64,000 bases of DNA. Origin: SIG603 sp963621245 (GTDB lineage Bacteria; Bacillota; Clostridia; Oscillospirales; Acutalibacteraceae). Below, piece after piece: positions 58,522 through 64,000 of this stretch. Within the stretch, counting starts at the first letter, position 1. The number at the start of each line of letters is the position of its first letter. The DNA is taken from assembly GCA_963621245.1 (NCBI GenBank), contig CAVFCW010000001.1, positions 62,001 to 126,000 on the forward strand, given 5' to 3'. A program made the position numbers and the translations under genes. The notes beneath the pieces were generated by a model. It was not told the DNA's origin. It saw only the letters and a list, made by a program, of their open reading frames with translations, and ran no database searches.

Positions 58522-60009
58522 ATGCTGAAAGAAATTACCAAATTTGAAAAACCGTCAGAAGAGGAAGTTAAAGTCTATTTAAAGAAGCAAAAAGAAACGC
58601 TTAACTTAAATCAGATGAAAATTAAAGAGGCGTCTCTGCCTGTCATGGTAATAATCGAGGGCTGGGGCTCTTCGGGCAAGGGAAGCCTCATCGCAAAAGT
58701 TATAGATGAGCTCGACCCGAGATTTTTCGATGTTGCGGCAATGGACTCCGAGCCGACAGAAGAGGAAAAAAGAAAGCCGTTCCTTTGGAGATATTTCACG
58801 GAAATTCCCAAAGGCGGAAAGTTCAAATTTTTCGACACGTGCTGGATGGAAGAGGTCACTGACGGCGTGCTTGACGGTTCTCTTTCTGCCGACGAATACA
58901 GAAATCGAATTAACAGCATCAACACCGCCGAGAGAACGCTCACGGACAACGGTTACCTTGTCATGAAGTTCTTTTTGCAAATCTCCAAAAAGGAGCAGAA
59001 AAAACGACTCAAAGCGCTCTTGCAGTCGTCAAGCTCTGCTTGGAAAGTTGACGAGGATGACCTCTGGGAAAACAAGCACTATGACGAGTGCCTGAAGGTT
59101 TACGAGAATTACATCACCGACACAAACCGACCGAGCGCACCTTGGTATATCGTTGACGCTAAGGATAAAAAAATAGCGGAGCTTATGATTTTGCAGTACC
59201 TCAATCAAGGAATTGATACCGCACTCAAGAACAAATCGCTTGCCGTACCGATTTTGCAGAACTCCTTCCCCATGAGAAAATCTATTAAGCTTGCCGACAT
59301 AAGTCTAAACGACAAAACAATAACCGAAGAAGATTACAGAGTTAAGCTAAAGGTTTTACAAAACCGTCTAAGAGAGCTTCACGATGAAATTTACGCCGCC
59401 AAAATTCCCGTCATAATTGCATACGAGGGTTGGGACGCCGCAGGCAAAGGCGGAAACATCAAGCGAATCACTCAAGCACTCGACCCGAGAGGCTACATCG
59501 TGCATCCGATTGCAAGCCCTGAACCCGCCGAGAAAGCAAGACATTACCTCTGGAGGTTCTGGAAGCGACTGCCGAAAACAGGTCATATTTCTATTTTTGA
59601 CCGCACTTGGTACGGCAGAGTTATGGTTGAAAGGCTCGAGGGATTCTGCTCGGAAAACGATTGGCAGCGTGCCTACAACGAGATTAACGAATTTGAAAAA
59701 GAGCTTTCCGATTGGGGCGCCGTGATAATCAAATTCTGGGTTCAGATTGACAACAAAACTCAGCTTGAACGCTTCACCGACCGCCAGAACACCCCCGAAA
59801 AGCGTTGGAAGATAACAGACGAGGACTGGCGCAACCGTGAAAAGTGGGATCTTTACGAGAATGCCGTCAACGAAATGCTCGCAAAGACAAACACAAGCTT
59901 TGCGCCTTGGTATGTTCTTGAGTCCGTCGATAAAAAGTACGCAAGAATCAAGGCTCTCGAAACGGTTATAGACGAGCTTGAAAAGGCACTCAAAAAGAAA
60001 AAGGGATAA
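58522..60009 (+). CDS. pap: Polyphosphate:AMP phosphotransferase, two PPK2 domains
   Basis: 495 residues of two fused PPK2 domains. The N-terminal domain has Walker A GWGSSGKGS (47-55), but its Walker B/lid reads FFDTCWMEEVTDG instead of the FDRSWY form. The C-terminal domain has GWDAAGKGG near 303 and an intact IFDRTWYGRVMVERL near 360. This asymmetry matches the known class II layout in which the C-terminal half is active. It phosphorylates AMP to ADP with polyphosphate, restoring energy charge. GGAG lies nine bases before the ATG. Codon use is moderate. No polyphosphate kinase gene is seen in the window. Confidence 0.93.
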   Translation: MLKEITKFEKPSEEEVKVYLKKQKETLNLNQMKIKEASLPVMVIIEGWGSSGKGSLIAKVIDELDPRFFDVAAMDSEPTEEEKRKPFLWRYFTEIPKGGKFKFFDTCWMEEVTDGVLDGSLSADEYRNRINSINTAERTLTDNGYLVMKFFLQISKKEQKKRLKALLQSSSSAWKVDEDDLWENKHYDECLKVYENYITDTNRPSAPWYIVDAKDKKIAELMILQYLNQGIDTALKNKSLAVPILQNSFPMRKSIKLADISLNDKTITEEDYRVKLKVLQNRLRELHDEIYAAKIPVIIAYEGWDAAGKGGNIKRITQALDPRGYIVHPIASPEPAEKARHYLWRFWKRLPKTGHISIFDRTWYGRVMVERLEGFCSENDWQRAYNEINEFEKELSDWGAVIIKFWVQIDNKTQLERFTDRQNTPEKRWKITDEDWRNREKWDLYENAVNEMLAKTNTSFAPWYVLESVDKKYARIKALETVIDELEKALKKKKG

Positions 60010-60102
60010 TTTCAAAATTAACAAAAATTGCTCTTAACTTAAACTTAACTTTAAGGTGTAAAATGTTTGTACAGTTGTAAAACTACTTTTAGGAGGTTGT
60101 AT

Positions 60103-61211
60103 ATGATTTACAGAGATTACAAAGGAAAAAAAGTTTCCGTTCTCGGAATGGGTGCTATGAGACTTCCCGTTAAAAAGGATGTTGAGGGCACGCCGATCGA
60201 CTTTGAAGCAGCAAAGGAGATTATCGATTACGCTGTTTCTAACGGTATCCCTATTTTGATACGGCTTATGTCTACCACGGCAGAAAAAGCGAAGATTTTC
60301 TCGGTGAAGCTTTAGTTGACAGATACCCGAGAGACTCATTCACCATTGCAACAAAATTCAACATCAACGCAACGGAGGATTACAAAGCTTGCTTTGAGGA
60401 GCAGTTAAAGAAACTGCACACCGATCACGTTGATTTCTACCTCATTCATGCCGTTATGGACGCTTCTGCCGACAAATACATAGAAAGCGGATGCATTCAG
60501 TATTTTGAGGAGCAGAAGAAAGCCGGAAGAATCAAGAACCTCGGTTTCTCCTCTCACGCATCCCCCGCTGTTCTCAAGAAATTCGCATCCCTTCGTGATT
60601 GGGATTTTGCTCAGATTCAGCTCAACTACTTCGACTGGCTTTACGGCACGGCAAAAGAGGAGTACGAGATTTTAAAGGGAATGAACATTCCGATTGTCGT
60701 CATGGAATCCATTCGAGGCGGCAGACTTTCGTCACTCACGGACGAGACCAACGCAATGCTCAAGGAAAAAGAGCCAAACATGAGCATTTCTTCATGGGCA
60801 CTTAGATTCCTTATGTCTCTCCCGGGAATTCAGGTCATTCTTTCCGGTATGTCTACACTCGATCAGATTAAGGATAACGTAGCGACCTTTGATAAGCCCG
60901 CACTTAACGAGGACGAGATTAAATTCCTCCTCGATGTCTGCGAGAAATTCCATAAGGCTGTCGCTATCCCATGCACCGCTTGTCGTTACTGCACGCCGAA
61001 CTGTCCTATGGGAATTGATATTCCCACCGTACTTGCAATTTTCAACAAGTACAAAATTGATAAAGACAAAGGCGTAAAGAAAGAGATTGAAAAGCTTGAG
61101 GCTGGCCCCAACGACTGCATCGGCTGCCGTGCTTGCACAATCGAATGCCCGCAGAGCATTCAGATTCCCGATTTAATGGAAGAGTTCAAAGAGAAACTTG
61201 CTGAGATGTAA
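60103..61211 (+). pseudogene. Aldo/keto reductase with C-terminal 4Fe-4S clusters, disrupted by a frameshift
   Basis: AGGAGG lies six bases before the ATG at 60103. The first frame reads MIYRDYKGKKVSVLGMGAMR and runs to a stop at 60315. The frame one base over from about 60250 reads YFDTAYVYHGRKSEDFLGEA and continues without a stop to 61211. Together they restore a full aldo/keto reductase with catalytic D, Y (AYVYHGRKSE), K (ATKFN) and H (YLIHA), followed by two ferredoxin-like motifs (CTACRYCTPNCP and CIGCRACTIECP). One missing base near 60250-60256, where the family has NYFDT, explains everything. No classic slippery heptamer is present. It is either a recent mutation, an assembly error or, less likely, recoding. 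Confidence 0.85.
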
Positions 61212-61228
61212 TTTTTCAAACTAAATTA

Positions 61229-61264
61229 AAAGGATGAGAGCGTTCAATACTCTCATCCTTTTTT
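61229..61264 (+). terminator. Intrinsic terminator after the aldo/keto reductase gene
   Basis: AAAGGATGAGAG and CTCTCATCCTTT pair around a nine-base loop, followed by T5. Confidence 0.92.
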
Positions 61265-61275
61265 CGTAACAAAAA

Positions 61276-61307
61276 CAAAATGAACGGCAGTTTCAACCGC
61301 CGTTCAC
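61276..61307 (-). terminator. Intrinsic terminator after pflA
   Basis: On the minus strand, TGAACGGC and GCCGTTCA pair around a ten-base loop, followed by ATTTTGTTTTTG. Confidence 0.85.
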
Positions 61308-61341
61308 TTGTTTTAAGTGTTTATATAATATACTTGAAGTC

Positions 61342-62076
61342 TTATCTTATACCAAGAATTTTCTCGGCTTTTTCTACCTCTTCCGCAGTCGGAGTAGGTA
61401 CGTCCTCAAGAGTATACTTGATGCCCAGATTTTCCCACTTGTACACACCCAAGGTGTGATAAGGAAGGATTTCTGTTCTCTCAACTGTTTTGAGGGTATC
61501 GAGGAAATCCTTAAGCTTATGCAAGCCCTCTTCATCGTCCGTAAGACCGGGAACAAGAACGTGTCTTATCCACATAGCCTTATTGTGATCCGATAAATAG
61601 GTTGCAAGCTCCAAGATATTTCTATTGGTCGCTCCGGTAAGCTTTTTATGCTTCTCGTCGTCAATCTCTTTAATATCGAGTATAAAGAGATCCGTGACAG
61701 CCATGAGCTTATCGAACTTCTCAAGATACTCAGGTTCCATACTGAATGGGCCTCCGCTTGTATCAAGTGCGGTGTGAACACCTTCCTTTTTTGCAAGCGA
61801 GAAGAACTCGGTTACGAACTCCATCTGAAGAAGAGCTTCGCCGCCGCTGACGGTTATGCCGCCGTTGTCCTTCCAATAGGGCTTAAAGCGCAGAAACTTT
61901 TCGAGTAAATCTTTTGCTGTCCACTCTTCGCCGCCTGTCAGGCGCCAGGAGTCAGGGTTGTGGCAATATCTGCAGCGGAATTTGCATCCCTGCATAAATG
62001 CTATACATCTGACGCCGGGGCCGTCGACAAGTCCGAAGGTCTCAATAGAATGTAAATAGCCTTTAGTAGCACTCAT
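61342..62076 (-). CDS. pflA: Pyruvate formate-lyase activating enzyme
   Basis: 244 residues. A radical SAM enzyme with the CKFRCRYCHNP motif (CxxxCxxC) near residue 30 that binds the 4Fe-4S cluster, and the GGEALLQ segment near 80 for SAM binding. It installs the glycyl radical on PflB. The start shares one base with the pflB stop (TAATG), so the two are coupled; the order pflB-pflA is standard. The terminator after the gene closes the operon. Confidence 0.97.
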   Translation of the reverse strand: MSATKGYLHSIETFGLVDGPGVRCIAFMQGCKFRCRYCHNPDSWRLTGGEEWTAKDLLEKFLRFKPYWKDNGGITVSGGEALLQMEFVTEFFSLAKKEGVHTALDTSGGPFSMEPEYLEKFDKLMAVTDLFILDIKEIDDEKHKKLTGATNRNILELATYLSDHNKAMWIRHVLVPGLTDDEEGLHKLKDFLDTLKTVERTEILPYHTLGVYKWENLGIKYTLEDVPTPTAEEVEKAEKILGIR

Positions 62077-64000
62077 TAAAGTGTCTTATGGCAAGTTCTT
62101 GCGATAACATCGAGCTGCTGCTTCTTTGTAAGAGTGATGAATCTTACAGCGTAGCCGGAAACACGGATTGTGAAGTTCTGATACTCTTCCTTCTCCGGAT
62201 GCTCCATAGCGTCGATGAGCTTCTCTGTACCAAAGACGTTAACATTGAGGTGATGAGCGTCCTGGTTGAAGTAACCGTCGAGAACCTGTACGAGGTTAGC
62301 CTTTCTCTCCTCAAGGTTGTGACCGAGAGCGTCAGGGCTGATTGTCTGAGTGTTGGAAATTCCGTCAAGTGCGAGATGATAAGGAACCTTAGCAACAGAG
62401 TTAAGTGAAGCAAGGAGACCGCTCTTCTCAGCGCCGTAAGACGGGGATGCACCAGGAGCAAAAGGTGTGAATGCCTTTCTTCCGTCAGGTGTAGCACCTG
62501 TAGCCTCACCGTAAACAACGTTAGATGTGATTGTGAGGATAGATGTGCTCGGGTTAGAATCACGATATGTGTGTCTCTTCTTAACCTTATCAAGGAAGGT
62601 TCTGAGGAGCCATGTAGCAATCTCGTCAGCTCTCTCGTCGTCGTTACCGTATCTCGGGAAGTCACCCTCGATCTCGAAGTCCTTAGTGATACCCTCTTCG
62701 TCACGGATGATCTTAACCTTAGCGTACTTAATTGCGCTCAAGGAGTCAACAACGTGTGAGAATCCGCAGATACCAGTTGCGAAAGAACGCTCGCAATCGG
62801 AATCGATGAGAGCCATCTCAGCAGCCTCATAGTAGTACTTATCGTGCATGTAGTGAATGAGGTTAAGAACGTTGACATAAACGTCAGCGAGCCAATCCAT
62901 CCACCAGTCAAACTTATCCATGACCTCGTCGAAGTCAGCGTACTCGCTTGTGATTCTCTCCATCTTAGGACCGCACTGAATTCTGTGCTTCTCGTCGAAG
63001 CCGCCGTTGAAAGCATAGAGAAGTGTCTTAGCGAGGTTTGCTCTTGCGCCGAAGAGCTGGATCTCTTTACCTGTCTTTGTTGCGGAAACGCAGCAGCAGA
63101 TTGAGTAATCGTCGCCCCACTCAGGCTTCATGACGTCGTCGTTCTCATACTGGATTGAGCTTGTTGTAACAGAGATCTGAGCAGCATACTTCTTGAATGC
63201 CTCAGGAAGTCTCTCTGTGTAAAGAACTGTGAGGTTCGGCTCCGGAGCAGGACCCATGTTCTCGAGTGTGTGGAGGAAACGGAAGTCGTTCTTTGTGACC
63301 ATGTTTCTGCCGTCGAGGCCTGTACCACCAACTACGAGTGTAACCCATGTCGGGTCGCCGGAGAAGAGAGCGTTGTACTCAGGAATACGAGCAAACTTAA
63401 CCATACGGAACTTCATTGTGAGATGGTCGATGAGCTCCTGAGCCTCTTTCTCTGTGAGGATTCCTCTGTCGAGGTCTCTCTGAATGTAAATATCAAGGAA
63501 TGTGGAGATTCTACCGATGCTCATAGCTGCGCCATTCTGAGTCTTAACAGCTGCGAGGTAACCGAAGTAAACCCACTGAATAGCTTCTTTAGCGTTCTTT
63601 GCAGGAACGGAGATGTCATAGCCGTAAGATGCAGCCATCTTCTTCATGCCCTCGAGAGCCTTAATCTGCTCTGCAACTTCTTCTCTGAGGCGGATAACCT
63701 CATCATACATGTTGCCGCAGCCTGCTCTTGTCTTCTCGATCTTCTTCTCCTGGATGAGTCTGTCGATACCATAAAGAGCAACTCTTCTGTAGTCACCGAC
63801 GATTCTTCCTCTGCCGTATGTATCCGGAAGACCTGTAACAACGTGAGTCTTTCTTGCTACACGCATCTGATGTGTATAAGTATCGAAAACAGCATCGTTA
63901 TGTGTCTTCATGTACTGTGTGAAGATCTTCTTGAGCTCAGGATCAACCTCGTAGCCGTACTTCTCAGCAGCCTGAACAGCCATTCTGATACCGCCGTAAG
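62076..64000 (-). CDS. pflB: Formate C-acetyltransferase (pyruvate formate-lyase), 5' end outside window
   Basis: The frame is open to the window edge; about 641 residues from the C-terminal end are visible, of a usual 740-760. It converts pyruvate and CoA to acetyl-CoA and formate without oxygen. The active-site cysteines lie in SICCCVSAT and the glycyl-radical motif is RVSGYAVRF, with the radical Gly near the C terminus. An in-frame ATG at 63983 is internal, since upstream codons (YGGIR) continue the family sequence. Codon use is highly biased (very high expression). pflA follows directly. Confidence 0.97.
   Translation of the reverse strand, partial: YGGIRMAVQAAEKYGYEVDPELKKIFTQYMKTHNDAVFDTYTHQMRVARKTHVVTGLPDTYGRGRIVGDYRRVALYGIDRLIQEKKIEKTRAGCGNMYDEVIRLREEVAEQIKALEGMKKMAASYGYDISVPAKNAKEAIQWVYFGYLAAVKTQNGAAMSIGRISTFLDIYIQRDLDRGILTEKEAQELIDHLTMKFRMVKFARIPEYNALFSGDPTWVTLVVGGTGLDGRNMVTKNDFRFLHTLENMGPAPEPNLTVLYTERLPEAFKKYAAQISVTTSSIQYENDDVMKPEWGDDYSICCCVSATKTGKEIQLFGARANLAKTLLYAFNGGFDEKHRIQCGPKMERITSEYADFDEVMDKFDWWMDWLADVYVNVLNLIHYMHDKYYYEAAEMALIDSDCERSFATGICGFSHVVDSLSAIKYAKVKIIRDEEGITKDFEIEGDFPRYGNDDERADEIATWLLRTFLDKVKKRHTYRDSNPSTSILTITSNVVYGEATGATPDGRKAFTPFAPGASPSYGAEKSGLLASLNSVAKVPYHLALDGISNTQTISPDALGHNLEERKANLVQVLDGYFNQDAHHLNVNVFGTEKLIDAMEHPEKEEYQNFTIRVSGYAVRFITLTKKQQLDVIARTCHKTL

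Noticed and set aside
60240..60270. Programmed frameshift in the aldo/keto reductase
   Set aside because: No slippery heptamer, no stimulatory hairpin directly downstream and no family precedent; a mutation or assembly error explains it better.
1..64000. CRISPR arrays, tRNA or rRNA genes, insertion sequences or prophage
   Set aside because: No regularly spaced repeats, no transposase or integrase frames, and no RNA-gene sequences were recognised by eye on either strand.

Overview
The window looks like chromosomal core genome of a low-to-moderate G+C Gram-positive anaerobe, most likely a gut Clostridia (Oscillospiraceae/Ruminococcus-like). The reasons are: AGGAGG-type ribosome sites in front of most genes, many recognisable TTGaca-17-TAtaaT promoters, pyruvate formate-lyase with its activase, ThyX instead of ThyA, a type III pantothenate kinase, NAD-dependent ligase, lipoproteins with low-complexity linkers, and cytoplasmic glycan enzymes (GH29, GH172). 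The taxonomic call is inference. No rRNA, tRNA, phage, insertion sequence or CRISPR array was seen. Genes are densely packed, mostly on the minus strand, in short operons separated by clear intrinsic terminators.

Layout. 1-3.5 kb (-): an edge-cut serine beta-lactamase-like hydrolase, a secreted/membrane tandem-TPM protein and a zinc-ribbon membrane protein. 3.7-6.5 kb (+): coaBC, tag and coaX (CoA synthesis plus alkylation repair). 6.6-9.6 kb (+): a three-gene unit of two esterase-fold hydrolases and an ATP-grasp ligase with a Lys/Thr/Ala tail, of unknown product. 9.6-10.5 kb (-): a small anchored protein with a doubtful start and a GNAT acetyltransferase. 10.7-14.6 kb (+): a ribose/galactose-type sugar ABC importer (lipoprotein, fused ATPase, permease) with a leader hairpin and an internal terminator. 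14.6-19.2 kb (-): thyX, tmk, DJ-1, mltG and U32 as one operon. 19.3-22.8 kb (-): a degenerate GHKL membrane sensor, a NahK-like sugar kinase and a DUF4097 protein, separated by single bases. 23-25.4 kb (+): malQ and a sirtuin.

25.4-35.9 kb (-): C69 dipeptidase, GH172 enzyme, SlyD-like FKBP, galK, ligA, maf, galE, YitT-type membrane protein and glmM. 36-40.8 kb (-): metallo-beta-lactamase-fold hydrolase, GH29 fucosidase, a lipid-kinase/GNAT fusion and a THUMP-type RNA methyltransferase. 40.9-46.4 kb (-): an orphan class I fumarase alpha subunit behind a strong promoter and a terminator-containing leader RNA, then ispE, a DUF362/ferredoxin protein, an aminotransferase, an Lrp regulator and an XRE regulator. 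46.6-49.8 kb (-): an HtrA protease and malic enzyme. 50-55.8 kb: two HAD phosphatases, GNAT, prfA, DUF951, an unlisted 36-residue hydrophobic protein with its own promoter and terminator, a flavodoxin-like reductase and an NCS2 purine permease. 56-64 kb: a beta-helix lipoprotein, a two-domain polyphosphate:AMP phosphotransferase behind a perfect consensus promoter, a frameshifted Fe-S aldo/keto reductase, pflA, and pflB running off the right edge.

Together the genes suggest a sugar fermenter that takes up and phosphorylates hexoses and hexosamines (ABC importer, GalK, NahK-like kinase, GalE, MalQ), trims fucosylated and furanosidic glycans inside the cell, and makes formate and acetyl-CoA through PflB. 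The least explained items are the leader RNA upstream of the fumarase gene, the 36-residue protein, the lipid-kinase/GNAT fusion, the pseudosensor operon and the esterase/ATP-grasp cluster.
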